Positions 7,333 through 18,131 of a stretch of DNA of 64,000 nucleotides are shown piece after piece; position 1 is the first letter of the stretch; each line of letters opens with the position of its first letter. The stretch comes from Acidovorax sp. GBBC 1281 (lineage in GTDB: Bacteria; Pseudomonadota; Gammaproteobacteria; Burkholderiales; Burkholderiaceae_C), in assembly GCF_028473645.1 (NCBI RefSeq), contig NZ_CP097269.1:1816001-1880000 (forward strand), given 5' to 3'. The notes under the pieces were generated by a model. It did no database searches. It was not told the origin of the DNA and saw only the letters and a list, made by a program, of their open reading frames with translations. The position numbers and the translations under genes were made by a program.

Positions 7333-8583
7333 TTATTTCGCCCCGCTTTTGAATTGGATGACATCGGCACCCCTGCGCAGCGTGTCGAGGTAGTCCGCCC
7401 AGGTGCGCATGAGCTGGCGCCGCTGCTCCATGTACTCGGCCCGGTCGTATGCCGCTCCCAGCGGACCGCTCTTGCCGTGGGCCAGTTGGGCCTCGATCAC
7501 ATCGGCATGCATGCCCGGGAGCTGTTCGATCAACAGGGTTCGAGCCATTGCGCGGAAACCATGGGCTGTCATCTCATCCCCCGTGTAGCCAAGCCGGCGC
7601 AGGGCGGTGTTCACCGTGTTCTCACTCATGGGGCGCTCGCCCGTCAGCAGGCTGGGGAATACGTATTTGCTGCGGCCAGTGAGCGGCTGCAGTGCCTGCA
7701 GAACTTCCAGGGCTTGCGGCGCCAGTGGCACGAGGTGCGGGCGGCCATTGAGCTTCTGCATCTTTGTGCGCTTCATGCTCATGGACGGGATCACCAGCAT
7801 GGCGCGGTCAAAGTTGATCCACGCCCACTCCATCTGCCGTATGTTGCCGGGGCGTTGGAAGAGGAGGGCGGACAACTGCAGTGCGGCCTTCGTGGTGGGC
7901 TGACCTGCATAGGTGTCGAAGGCGCGGAGCAGTTCACCAGCCTTGGCGGGTTCCAACACGGCGGCCATGTGTTTGACGGTGATGGGTTGCAGTGCGCCCT
8001 GCAGATCCGCAACAGGGTTGCGCTCGCAGCGCCCGGTCTGGATGCCGTAGCGAAACACCTGGCCGGCGGTCTGGCGCAGGGTGTGGGCAGACTCCTTTGC
8101 GCCGCGTTTTTCCACTCTCCGCAGCTGTGCCAGCAACATGGGCGCGGTGATGTCCGGCAGGAGCATGCGGCCCACGGACGGGAACAGATCCTTTGTCATG
8201 AGCCGCAGCCACTTCTCGGCGTAGGTGTCGCTCCATCCGCTCTTCTTGACGCCGTGAAACTCCCGTGCGACGGCTTCAAAGGTGTTTTCAGCCGATGTGG
8301 CCAGTGCCACTTTCTGGGCTTGCTTGACGACGCCAGGGTCGATGCTGTCTGCGAGCTGCTGGCGTGCTTCCTCTCGTCGCCTCCGGGCCTGGGCGAGCGT
8401 GACGGAGGGGTAGACGCCCAGCGCCAGCGTCTTGCGCTTCCCGGCGAAGCGGTAGTCCATGCGCCAGTACTTGCCCGAGTCCTTGACGTGCAGATACAGC
8501 CCATAGCCATCGGCATGCTTTGACCCTGCAGCCTTGCCTAGCGTTGGCTTGATGGTCTTCACGAAGGTGTCGGTCAGCGGCAT
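7333..8583 (-). CDS. P4-type tyrosine site-specific integrase
   Basis: A 416-residue tyrosine recombinase that inserts and, with an excisionase, removes the element at a tRNA gene. The start MPLTDTFVK is the typical N-terminus of P4/CP4-57 integrases. An arm-binding DUF4102-like domain (about residues 1-85) is followed by the core-binding and catalytic domains. Catalytic residues visible are R244 (QRPGNIRQMEW), H341 and R344 (HGFRAMAR), H369 (LAHG) and the nucleophile tyrosine within AYDRAEYMEQR (379 or 384). The start lies 179 bp from the tRNA-Arg CCA end, matching the usual arrangement of integrase beside its attachment tRNA. Confidence 0.95.
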   Translation of the reverse strand: MPLTDTFVKTIKPTLGKAAGSKHADGYGLYLHVKDSGKYWRMDYRFAGKRKTLALGVYPSVTLAQARRRREEARQQLADSIDPGVVKQAQKVALATSAENTFEAVAREFHGVKKSGWSDTYAEKWLRLMTKDLFPSVGRMLLPDITAPMLLAQLRRVEKRGAKESAHTLRQTAGQVFRYGIQTGRCERNPVADLQGALQPITVKHMAAVLEPAKAGELLRAFDTYAGQPTTKAALQLSALLFQRPGNIRQMEWAWINFDRAMLVIPSMSMKRTKMQKLNGRPHLVPLAPQALEVLQALQPLTGRSKYVFPSLLTGERPMSENTVNTALRRLGYTGDEMTAHGFRAMARTLLIEQLPGMHADVIEAQLAHGKSGPLGAAYDRAEYMEQRRQLMRTWADYLDTLRRGADVIQFKSGAK

Positions 8584-8761
8584 GTCGGAGTCGGTTTGAC
8601 GGTATCTGGTGTGACAAGGCGTCGAGATACCGTCAAAAATACCGGCAAACTGGTGGTATGTCCAGAGGTCAAATGGGATGACCCGAGACAAAAGGCACTC
8701 AGACTACCCTTGGGAATGTGCTGATGATGAGGCTATCTGAGATCATCTGAAAGCCTATCAA

Positions 8762-8838
8762 TGGCCTGCCCGGAGGGACTCGAACCCCCGACCTATTGCT
8801 TAGAAGGCAATTGCTCTATCCGGTTGAGCTACGGGCAG
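8762..8838 (-). tRNA. tRNA-Arg (anticodon TCT)
   Basis: A complete 77-nt cloverleaf on the minus strand: acceptor CTGCCCG/CGGGCAG, D arm GCTC/GAGC, anticodon stem ATTGC/GCAAT with loop CTTCTAA, T arm GGGGG-TTCGAGT-CCCTC, discriminator G and encoded CCA. The anticodon TCT reads AGA codons. Its 3' half is the likely attachment site of the adjacent integrase, and the tRNA is intact at this end of the element. Confidence 0.97.
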
Positions 8839-9064
8839 ACGGAAAAAGAAAAAAGACGCGGGGCCTTCAGGCCCTGCAGCACGGGCCAGACGCCGTGTGG
8901 CACATCGGGACGATGGCAGGCGGGTCCGTGCGAGGCGTGAATGATACCTGCCTGCCGGGGCCTCCCCGGTCTTTTTGGCCCTTGGCGTTTTGCGGCAACC
9001 GGGGGCTTGCGGGTATAACGCAAGGGCAGGCGCCCATCGGGTGCGCCCGCTCCCCAATCACCCC

Positions 9065-10810
9065 ATGCCGCACAGCCTCTCACTCATCAACACCATTGCC
9101 GCGGCGCTGGGTCTGGCGCTCGTGCTGGGCTTCATCGCGACCCGGATCCGCCTGCCGGCCCTGGTGGGCTATCTGCTCGCGGGCGTGGTGATCGGCCCCT
9201 TCACCCCGGGTTTCGTGGCCGATGGCGAGATGGCCAGCCAGTTGGCGGAGATCGGGGTGATGCTGCTGATGTTCGGCGTGGGGCTGCATTTTTCGCTGGG
9301 CGACCTGCTGGCGGTGCGAAAGATCGCCGTGCCCGGGGCGCTGGTGCAGATGGCGGTGGCCACGCTGCTGGGCATGGGCCTGGCGCTGTGGTGGGGCTGG
9401 GGCGTGGGCGGGGCACTGGTGTTCGGCCTGGCCCTGTCGGTGGCCAGCACGGTGGTGCTCTTGCGGGCGCTGGAGACGCTGGGCATCCTGGATTCGTACA
9501 CCGGCCGCATCGCCGTCGGGTGGCTGGTGGTGGAGGACCTGGCCATGGTGCTGGTCCTGGTGCTGCTGCCACCGCTGGCGCAGTGGCTGAACGGCACTGC
9601 CGGGGCGGGCAGCACGGGCGAGCTGTGGAAGACGCTGGGCTGGACCATCGCGCAGGTGGGCGGCTTCGTCGCGCTGATGCTGGTGGTGGGGCGGCGGGTG
9701 TTCCCGTGGATCCTCTGGCAGGTGGCGCGCACCGGCTCGCGCGAGCTGTTCACGCTGTGCGTGGTGGCGGCGGCGGTGGGCATCGCCTTCGGCTCCGCCG
9801 CGCTCTTCGGCGTGTCGTTCGCGCTGGGGGCGTTCTTCGCCGGCATGGTGATGCGCGAGTCGGAGTTCAGCCACCGCGCCGCCCAGGAGTCGCTGCCGCT
9901 GCGCGATGCGTTCGCGGTGCTGTTCTTCGTGTCCGTGGGCATGCTGTTCAACCCGTGGGTGCTGGTGGAGCGCCCCTTCCAGGTGCTGGCCGTGGTGGCC
10001 ATCATCATTTTGGGCAAGACGCTCGCGGCGGCGGCCCTGGTGCTGGCCTTCCGCTACCCGCTGAACACGGCGCTCACGGTGTCGGCCAGCCTCGCGCAGA
10101 TCGGCGAGTTCTCGTTCATCCTGGTGGGCCTGGGCGCCTCGCTGGGGCTGCTGCCGCCGGAAGGGGCCAGCCTGGTGCTGGCCGGTGCGCTCATCTCGAT
10201 CGCGGTCAACCCGCTGCTGTTCCATGCCATCGCCCCGCTGCAGGAGTGGCTGCGCGCCCGCTCGGCCCTGGCGCGCCGGCTGGAGCAGCGCGACGACCCG
10301 CTGGCGGAGCTGCCCCTGAGCACGCACCGCCGGTACCTCGCGCGCCAGGTGGTGCTGGTCGGCTACGGCCGCGTGGGGCGGCGCATCGCGGCGGCGCTGT
10401 CGGAGAGCGACATTCCCTTCGTCGTGGCCGAGCAGAACCGCGACCTGGTGGAGACGTTGCGCAACGGCGGCATGGCGGCGGTCTACGGCGACGCGGTGGA
10501 GCCGGCCGTGCTGATCCAGGCGCACATCGCCCGGGCGCACATGCTGGTGATCGCCACGCCGAACACGCTGGACGTGCGCCAGATCATCGCGACGGCGCGC
10601 ACGCTCAACCCGGAGATCGAAACCGTGGTCCGCAGCCACAACGAGGCCGAGGCTCGGCTACTGGAGCAGGAAGAGGGCGTGGCCAAGGTGTTCCTCGGCG
10701 AGGAGGCGCTGGCCGCGGCGATGACCTCGCATGTCCTGGGCCGCGCCGGCGAGCGCCAGGCCGAGGCGACGGCGCCGGGTGCGCTGGAGGAGCGGCACGC
10801 TTCGGTTTGA
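9065..10810 (+). CDS. ybaL: YbaL-type monovalent cation:proton antiporter (CPA2 family, RCK domain)
   Basis: A 581-residue inner-membrane exchanger of the Kef/YbaL branch of CPA2, thought to exchange K+ or Na+ for protons. Residues 1-400 form about 12 membrane helices with the family blocks PALVGYLLAGVVIGPFTPGF, MLLMFGVGLHFSL and SLAQIGEFSFIL. From about residue 427 a cytosolic RCK/TrkA-N domain begins (VVLVGYGRVGRR, the Rossmann GxGxxG). The length fits E. coli YbaL. The ATG at 9065 is chosen because the protein then begins as in the family; an in-frame start upstream adds an atypical leader. A strong palindrome follows the stop. Confidence 0.92.
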   Translation: MPHSLSLINTIAAALGLALVLGFIATRIRLPALVGYLLAGVVIGPFTPGFVADGEMASQLAEIGVMLLMFGVGLHFSLGDLLAVRKIAVPGALVQMAVATLLGMGLALWWGWGVGGALVFGLALSVASTVVLLRALETLGILDSYTGRIAVGWLVVEDLAMVLVLVLLPPLAQWLNGTAGAGSTGELWKTLGWTIAQVGGFVALMLVVGRRVFPWILWQVARTGSRELFTLCVVAAAVGIAFGSAALFGVSFALGAFFAGMVMRESEFSHRAAQESLPLRDAFAVLFFVSVGMLFNPWVLVERPFQVLAVVAIIILGKTLAAAALVLAFRYPLNTALTVSASLAQIGEFSFILVGLGASLGLLPPEGASLVLAGALISIAVNPLLFHAIAPLQEWLRARSALARRLEQRDDPLAELPLSTHRRYLARQVVLVGYGRVGRRIAAALSESDIPFVVAEQNRDLVETLRNGGMAAVYGDAVEPAVLIQAHIARAHMLVIATPNTLDVRQIIATARTLNPEIETVVRSHNEAEARLLEQEEGVAKVFLGEEALAAAMTSHVLGRAGERQAEATAPGALEERHASV

Positions 10811-10843
10811 GCCGAATCGGGCTCCAAGGCATGATTGACTAGG

Positions 10844-10874
10844 GCATATTGCTACTATTTTTGCAGCAATATGC
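10844..10874. repeat. Dispersed palindromic repeat, 3' of ybaL
   Basis: GCATATTGCT (10844-10853) pairs perfectly with AGCAATATGC (10865-10874). The central 17 nt (10851-10867, GCTACTATTTTTGCAGC) match a short AT-rich family seen at five other places in the window. The hairpin lies 34 bp after the ybaL stop and could terminate or protect the transcript. Confidence 0.6.
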
Positions 10875-10985
10875 AGGGGCATTGGCGCGCCCCATCCCGT
10901 CTGTCCGTCGGTCCGTCTGTCCGGCAGGTCGTCTGCAGGCTGGCCGGCGCCGTGGCGCTGGCCCCGCGCCTGTCTTTCCCCGGCT

Positions 10986-12875
10986 TCAGTCGGCCTCTTC
11001 GAACACCAGCGACGGCGTGGCCATGACCCGGGCCGTGTCGCCCAGCGCCGGGATCAGGTGGTTGGCGAAGTAGCTGTTCTGCGTGTCGGGCTCCAGCGCG
11101 GCGACGGCCAGGTTGGCCAGGGGCTGGTTCAGCGGCACGTAGTAGCTGCCTTCGGGCACGTCGATGGCGGTGCGCACGGTGGTCACGCGCACGCGGGTGA
11201 TGTCCTGCTGGCCGGCGATGGTGCCGCGCACGTCCTGGCGCACGCCCTCCTCGCGGCCGGTTTCCTGGTAGCTGTCGCTCAGGAGCGAACCCGGCTCGGC
11301 CACGCGCATGACCTGCAGCCCGAGCAGCTTGAGCCGCTCGGCCGCCTGGCCCGCCGTGGGCGAGAGCCAGTAGCCGCAGGGCCGGGGGCGCGATGCAACG
11401 GTGCGCAATTCGAGCGACGAGTTCCAGTCCACGCGCACGGTGCGGTCCGCGCCCGTCGCGGGGTCGAGCATGACGAGGTCGCGCTGCGTGGCGGTCGGCC
11501 CCGCCTCGATGGCGACCTGGCCGCGGCAGGCCTGCGCCGCGGTGTCGCGCACCACGAACGAGCGCACCTGCTCCAGGTTGCCGGCCCGCTCGGCCGTGCT
11601 GCGCAGCGCGCTGGACAGCGCGGTCACCTGGGCGTGCACGCGACGTTGGATGTCCAGGCGCCCGATGCCCACGCCGCGCGTTTCCACCAGCAGGCTGACC
11701 GCGTTCTTGAGGCCGTTCACGTTGCGGCCCGTGTCGGGCTGCGTGCCGCCCATCGACACGCGGCGGTCCTGCGGATCGGTGGAGGTGGTGTAGTACCACT
11801 CGCTGGTCAAGCCCTGGCCCTGCAGCGCGGCTGCCATGGGCTGGTGGTACCACTCGCGCGCCGCCTTGGTGAGGAACTCGGGCACGTTGGCTGTGGTGGC
11901 GTACTGCAGCAGCGCGTCGTACTTCTGGATGGCGCCGAACTTCTCCAGGAAGCGGCCGGCGACGGTGTATTCGTGCGCATCGAGCACGGCGATGGGACGG
12001 TAGTCCCGCGTGAGCCGCGCCAGGGCCTGGGCCTCGGGCGTGTTCAGCAGCAGGTGGTCGCGGTTCATGTCCGTGCCGTTGGCCGTGGCGCGGGTGCCGG
12101 CCTCGGCGCCGTCCGGGTTGGCGCGCGGCACCACGACCACGTTGATGCGGTCCAGCAGCGGCTCCAGCAGGCCCTGCGAGAGTTCGCGCGCCATCACCAG
12201 CAGGGCTTCGCCGCCGGCGGGCTCGTCGCCGTGCTGCTGCCCGATGAGCAGCACCGTGGGCTTGCCGCTCGCATCCAGGCTGGCCACGTCGGTGTTGGGC
12301 GCGTGCGTGAGCACCAGGGCCTGCAGGGGCGTGCCGCGCTGGGACATGCCCAGGTCCAGCACCGTGGCCTTGGTGGCGCCCTGCGGGGTGGCGGCGAGCT
12401 GCCGCAGCCACTGGGCGGCCTCGGCATTGGTGGTGAAGGCACGGCGCCCGTCGGCCAGGCCGGGGGTGTCGTAGTGCACGGCCGGCGCGGGGAAGCGGGC
12501 GGCGACCGCCGCGCTGTAGGGCAGGTCGGCCGGTGGCGCGGCCGCAGCGGGCGGCGTGGCGCCGGGCGCGGGCTCCGCGCTGGGAATGATGGGGGTGGAC
12601 AGCACCGGCGAGGTGACGACCTCGGCGCGCTGCGTGCCCAGTGGCGGCGGCACCACGCGCGCGGTCTGAGGGCGGGGCGCCGCGGGCACCGTGGCCTGGG
12701 GCGGCGCGGAGGAGGGCCAGGGCGGCAGCGGGGTGCTGCTGCATGCCGCCAGCAGGGCCGAGGCGAGGACCGTGCTGCAAGTCCACAAGGTGCGCGCTTT
12801 CCAAGGCTCCGCGCCGGCAGGGCTGGCCAGGGGAGGCGATGAAAGGGCACGTCGGTGGGGAATGGGCTGTTTCAT
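10986..12875 (-). CDS. Lipoprotein M14-family zinc carboxypeptidase
   Basis: A 629-residue exported peptidase. The N-terminus ends in a lipobox with C45 (ASALLAAC), followed by a Pro/Ala-rich linker to about residue 130. The M14 catalytic set is present: H215 and E218 (QHGDEPAGGE), the N271-R272 pair, H301 (LDAHEYT) and a general-base candidate E398 (LLVETRG). Such enzymes trim peptides or peptidoglycan stems at the envelope; the substrate here is unknown. The start at 12875 is preferred over an upstream in-frame one because it places the signal sequence at the N-terminus, although the n-region is rather long. It stands alone, convergent with ybaL. Confidence 0.88.
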   Translation of the reverse strand: MKQPIPHRRALSSPPLASPAGAEPWKARTLWTCSTVLASALLAACSSTPLPPWPSSAPPQATVPAAPRPQTARVVPPPLGTQRAEVVTSPVLSTPIIPSAEPAPGATPPAAAAPPADLPYSAAVAARFPAPAVHYDTPGLADGRRAFTTNAEAAQWLRQLAATPQGATKATVLDLGMSQRGTPLQALVLTHAPNTDVASLDASGKPTVLLIGQQHGDEPAGGEALLVMARELSQGLLEPLLDRINVVVVPRANPDGAEAGTRATANGTDMNRDHLLLNTPEAQALARLTRDYRPIAVLDAHEYTVAGRFLEKFGAIQKYDALLQYATTANVPEFLTKAAREWYHQPMAAALQGQGLTSEWYYTTSTDPQDRRVSMGGTQPDTGRNVNGLKNAVSLLVETRGVGIGRLDIQRRVHAQVTALSSALRSTAERAGNLEQVRSFVVRDTAAQACRGQVAIEAGPTATQRDLVMLDPATGADRTVRVDWNSSLELRTVASRPRPCGYWLSPTAGQAAERLKLLGLQVMRVAEPGSLLSDSYQETGREEGVRQDVRGTIAGQQDITRVRVTTVRTAIDVPEGSYYVPLNQPLANLAVAALEPDTQNSYFANHLIPALGDTARVMATPSLVFEEAD

Positions 12876-13038
12876 GGTCTGTGGGTCCGGCCAAGGGGGC
12901 TGCAATGGGGGCTGCGATGGGGCTGCGCCGATGTTACCCGGCGTTGCAGACCGGGCCTGTCGGCCAAACACGCGGCTCTGCCGGGTTTTCGCGCAGGGCC
13001 CGCGGCGGCGCGGCCGGGCTGCGCGCGGCGGGCGCCGG

Positions 13039-14086
13039 TCAGGCCGCAGGTGGCACGGCGGGGGGCGTGGGCCTCGTGGGCGCGGGGGCGGGCATCGGCA
13101 GGCGCAGCAAGGCGCGGACGAAGCCGTGGTCGGAGCGCGTGCGGTCGCGCCCCTCGTGCAGGTGGTCGTTGAAGTAATCGACCCGCCGCACGTCGCCGGT
13201 GTTCGCGCCCGACCGGGCGTTGGGCACGAACTCCTCGCTGACCAGGATCTGGTCCAGCACCGCGGGCATGCCTTGGTGGATGTGCGAGTAGGCCACGTCC
13301 TTTTTCAGGGCGGCGTCGCCCTGCACTTCGTAGGCGTTGTACAGGGCCACGTCGCGCGCGCTGCGGTCGTAGGCGACTTCGGTGGTCGCGCAGATGAGCT
13401 GCGTGGTCACGCTGTCGGGCGTGTCGTTGAAGTCGCCCAGCAGCACCAGCGGCACGTCGGTGCGCTGCAGCAGGTCCACGACCAGGCAGCGCAGCGCCGC
13501 CGCCTCCACGCCGCGCATGATGAGGGGGCGCAGCGAAGCCAGGGCCGCGACCTTGCGGTCGTCGCGGTCCTCCAGCGGCTGCCCGAGGGCGTCGAGCAGG
13601 AACTTGGGGCGTTTGGATTTGAGGTGCGCCGTGACCACGTTCACCGTCTGGCCGTGCTTCATGCGCAGGGTGGCCAGCAGCGGCGGGCGTTCGAACCGGT
13701 GGTGCGTTCCCAGGCCCGGAACATCGACCGCCAGCGCGGGCGGAAACTCCGCTATCGAGCGCAGCGATTCGACGCCGCAGCCGCGTGGCGATGCCCACGC
13801 GCGGCGTGCCCTGGGCGCCGTGCGAGGCGCCGGTGTTCTCGGCGCCGGGCACGCTCACGAAGTCGTAGCGCAGGCCGCTGCGGCCGATGGCCGTCTGCAG
13901 CGCCTGTTCGTCCCACACCTCCTGCACGGCCAGCACATCGGCATTCAGCGCGCGCAGGCGCCCGCCGAGCCAATCGACCTTGCGTTCGAATTCGGCCTGG
14001 GTGTAGGCGTCCTGGTTGGGATAGAACACCCGCCCGGGCAGGGCGAGGTTCAGGGTATTGCAGGTGGACACCAGCAAGGTGTCCAT
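13039..14086 (-). pseudogene. Endonuclease/exonuclease/phosphatase-family protein, frameshifted
   Basis: Two frames together give one EEP-fold protein of about 348 residues. The N-terminal part (MDTLLVSTCNTLNLALPG..., with DVLAVQEVWDEQ carrying the metal-binding Glu) reads from 14086 to about 13790. The C-terminal part (VVTAHLKSKRP, LLGDFNDTPDS, RSDHGFVRA with the catalytic D/N and H) reads from there to 13039 in another frame. At about 13785-13795 one extra base, or two missing bases, shifts VGIATRL out of the frame that continues VESLRSIAEFPPALA. This is either a real inactivating mutation or a sequencing error. An alternative start is 14113. Confidence 0.82.
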
Positions 14087-14172
14087 GGGCCGCGCGGGAT
14101 CGGCAGGGCGCATGCGTTCCTCAGGATCGGGGCGCGGGCCGGCTGCGGCCGTGCACGGGCGGGGCCGGTGCT

Positions 14173-16017
14173 TCAGCGGCCGTAGCCGCCACCGCCACCA
14201 CCCCGGGGGCCGCCACGCGAGCCGCCACCGGAATTACCGCGGTTGCCGCCACCGCCGTAGCCGCCACCACCACCGCCGCCACCGCTGCGGTAGCCACCGC
14301 CACCGCGGCGGCCGGAGCCGGCCATGCTGTCCACGCTCGTGCGCATGGGGTCGGGCTGGCCGCCGCCGGCACCGGCATGGCGGGGGGCGCCGAGATGGCC
14401 GCCCGTCTGGGTACCCAGGTGCGCGTTCTCACGGCGTGGCTGGCCGTCGTCGAAGCGGTTGCCACCGCCACCACCGCCGCCGTTGCCACCGCCGTAGCCG
14501 CCAGCACCGGCATTGCCGCCGCCGGGGCCGCGGCCGCCACGTCCGGCCGCCTGCGCGCCGGGACCGCGGGGATTGCCGCCAGGGCCGCCGGCACGCGGAC
14601 CGTTTCCGCCGCGCCCGCGGGGAGCGCCGTTGCCGCCGCCTTCGCCGGCCGCGGCGCGGGGGCCGCCGCCGGAGCGTGCGCCGCCGCCTGCGGGCTTGCC
14701 GCTCCGGTCGCCGCCGCCACCGCCCTGCGTGGCCTTGTTGGTGCGGATGCGGTCCATCATTTCACTGCGGGCGGCCTTGGCGGCGGCATGCATGACTTCG
14801 CGGCTCGGGGGCTTGCCCGCGCCGCCCCAGATGGTCTGGCGGCCCATGGCGATGGGCTCGGCCTTCTCGCCAGGCTCGGGGCCGAAGCCGTCGAGGATCT
14901 GGACCGGGATATCCTGCTTGGTGAAGCGCTCGATCTCCATCATGAAACCCTCTTCGTCCATGCAGACCAGGCTCACGGCCTGGCCGCTGGCGCCCGCGCG
15001 GCCGGTGCGGCCGATGCGGTGCACGTAGTCTTCCGACACGTTGGGGATTTCGTAGTTGACGACGTGCGGCAGCTCATCGATGTCGATGCCGCGGGCCGCG
15101 ATGTCGGTGGCCACCAGCGCACGGATGTCGCCGCTCTTGAAGCCGGCCAGGGCCTGCGTGCGGGCGCTCTGGCTCTTGTTGCCGTGCAGCGCCATGGCGT
15201 TGACGCCGTTCTTGGTGAGGAACTCGGCCACGTTGTTGGCGCCGAACTTGGTGCGGGTGAACACCAGCACCTGGCTCCAGTCGTGCTCCTGGATGATGTG
15301 CAGCAGCACCTGCTTCTTCTTGCCGCGGCCCACGGGGTGGATCACCTGCGTGATGCGCTGCACCGTGGTGTTGCGCGGCGTGACCTGGATGCTCTGCGGG
15401 TTCTTGAGCAGCGTGTTGGCCAGCTCGCGGATCTCGTCGCTGAACGTGGCGGAGAACAGCAGGCTCTGCTTGTCCTTGGGCACCAGGGCGAGAATCTTCT
15501 TCACGTCGTGGATGAAACCCATGTCCAGCATGCGGTCGGCTTCGTCCAGCACCAGGATCTCGACCGTGGACAGGTCCAGGAAGCCCTGCTGCTGCAGGTC
15601 CAGCAGGCGGCCGGGGGTGGCGACCAGCACGTCCACGCCGCGCTTGATGCGGTCGATCTGCGGGTTCATGCCCACGCCGCCGAAGACGACGGTGGACGAG
15701 ATGTCGACGTACTTGCCGTAGTCGCGCACGGATTCCTCGACCTGGGCGGCGAGTTCGCGCGTGGGCGTGAGCACCAGGGCGCGAACGCCCTTGCCGCCGA
15801 ACTTGCTCTTGGGGGCCGTGCCTTGCGAGAGGCGGTGCAGCATGGGCAGGGTGAAGGCGGCGGTCTTGCCGGTGCCGGTCTGTGCGCCGGCGAGCAGATC
15901 GTGGCCCTCGAGCACGGCAGGGATGGCCTGTGCCTGGATGGGGGTCGGGGTTTCGTAACCCTGTTCGTGCACGGCCTTCAGAATGGCTGGGGCCAGATTC
16001 AGTTCGTCAAAGTTCAT
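14173..16017 (-). CDS. rhlE: DEAD-box RNA helicase RhlE
   Basis: A 614-residue ATP-dependent RNA helicase of the RhlE group, linked to ribosome maturation and RNA decay. The Q motif and start ([16 protein letters not shown]...GYETPTPIQ) are classical. Motif I is AQTGTGKT (residues 45-52) and motif II is DEAD (158-161). Motif III (SAT) and motif VI ([10 protein letters not shown]) are present. From about residue 430 the tail is very rich in Gly, Arg, Asn and Tyr (RGG-like), ending GGGGGYGR, which suggests an RNA-binding disordered tail. The Gly-rich tail contains long GCC/CCG runs in DNA and may vary in length between strains. Confidence 0.95.
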   Translation of the reverse strand: MNFDELNLAPAILKAVHEQGYETPTPIQAQAIPAVLEGHDLLAGAQTGTGKTAAFTLPMLHRLSQGTAPKSKFGGKGVRALVLTPTRELAAQVEESVRDYGKYVDISSTVVFGGVGMNPQIDRIKRGVDVLVATPGRLLDLQQQGFLDLSTVEILVLDEADRMLDMGFIHDVKKILALVPKDKQSLLFSATFSDEIRELANTLLKNPQSIQVTPRNTTVQRITQVIHPVGRGKKKQVLLHIIQEHDWSQVLVFTRTKFGANNVAEFLTKNGVNAMALHGNKSQSARTQALAGFKSGDIRALVATDIAARGIDIDELPHVVNYEIPNVSEDYVHRIGRTGRAGASGQAVSLVCMDEEGFMMEIERFTKQDIPVQILDGFGPEPGEKAEPIAMGRQTIWGGAGKPPSREVMHAAAKAARSEMMDRIRTNKATQGGGGGDRSGKPAGGGARSGGGPRAAAGEGGGNGAPRGRGGNGPRAGGPGGNPRGPGAQAAGRGGRGPGGGNAGAGGYGGGNGGGGGGGNRFDDGQPRRENAHLGTQTGGHLGAPRHAGAGGGQPDPMRTSVDSMAGSGRRGGGGYRSGGGGGGGGYGGGGNRGNSGGGSRGGPRGGGGGGYGR

Positions 16018-16418
16018 TCAAGGAAACGCCCTGTCCGGGCGCTGGGGGCATCGGCCTGTCGCAGGACCCATGTCGGGGCTGCGGCCAGTCAAGGCAGATG
16101 GGATTCACGAATGGGAGCCAGAACACCGCATGGCGGCTTCGTCGTCCCCAGCAGGTTGCTGAGGCCACCGATCACTGGAGCCGGTGGCTGGGCGCTATTG
16201 TGGCACGAGATGCCCGCCGGCGGCCGGGGCTTTACGCAGGCGGCGCGGGCGGGCCGCCCCTGGGGCAAACTGTCGCGCGCGGGCACCGCGTTGCGGGGTT
16301 GCCGAAAGCGCCGGCGCCAAAGCATCCGATAATCCGCCTGAACGCGCTTTTCCGGCAGGCCTCCCCGGCCGCTCGTGCACCCCCGGCAGCGCAGCCCCCA
16401 TTTAAGGAAAGAAAGCCA
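16018..16418. other. Divergent intergenic region between rhlE and ettA
   Basis: A stretch of 401 bp without a supported gene. It separates two divergently transcribed genes and so should contain both promoters. I could not identify convincing -35/-10 pairs. A Shine-Dalgarno AAGGAAAG lies about 8-10 nt before ettA. No repeat or RNA gene was recognised. Confidence 0.5.
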
Positions 16419-18080
<1,662 letters not shown>

Positions 18081-18131
18081 GCAACAACCCGTTAGGATCG
18101 TCGCTGCTGCCGCTTTTCCTCGCCCGCCACC

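Larger units (their letters stand above)
1..8761 (-). mobile_element. Integrated phage or capsid-forming satellite (right end; left end lies outside the window)
   Basis: A P4-type integrase lies beside the 3' end of tRNA-Arg. All genes from the integrase to the capsid gene are on the minus strand, pointing away from the tRNA. The module order is integrase, unknown protein, AlpA-like regulator, unknown protein, CHC2 protein, RepA-like ATPase, TubC_N-like protein, small proteins, HK97 capsid. Several of these genes overlap by 4 to 14 bp. Known: cf-PICI satellites combine int, alpA, replication and capsid genes but lack tail genes. Inference: the element is such a satellite or a prophage. Portal, terminase and tail genes would lie left of position 1 and cannot be seen. 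The boundary is placed at the tRNA CCA end; the matching att repeat is not in the window. Confidence 0.75.

Noticed and set aside
9080..10639. 519-codon minus frame opposite ybaL
   Set aside because: Composition is rich in H, R, Q and A as expected from the antisense of a membrane-protein gene. No motif is seen.
10905..10935. Short CCGTCTGTCC-like direct repeats after ybaL
   Set aside because: Only two to three imperfect units of about 10 bp; too short to call a CRISPR or a defined repeat element.
12872..13700. C-terminal half of the 413-codon frame starting at 14113
   Set aside because: After about 13790 this frame loses EEP similarity and becomes arginine-rich; the true continuation is in the other frame, so it was treated as a frameshifted gene.
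12691..16332. Very long plus frame opposite the EEP gene and rhlE
   Set aside because: It spans several real genes and is antisense to the Gly-rich rhlE tail. There is no domain and no ribosome site.
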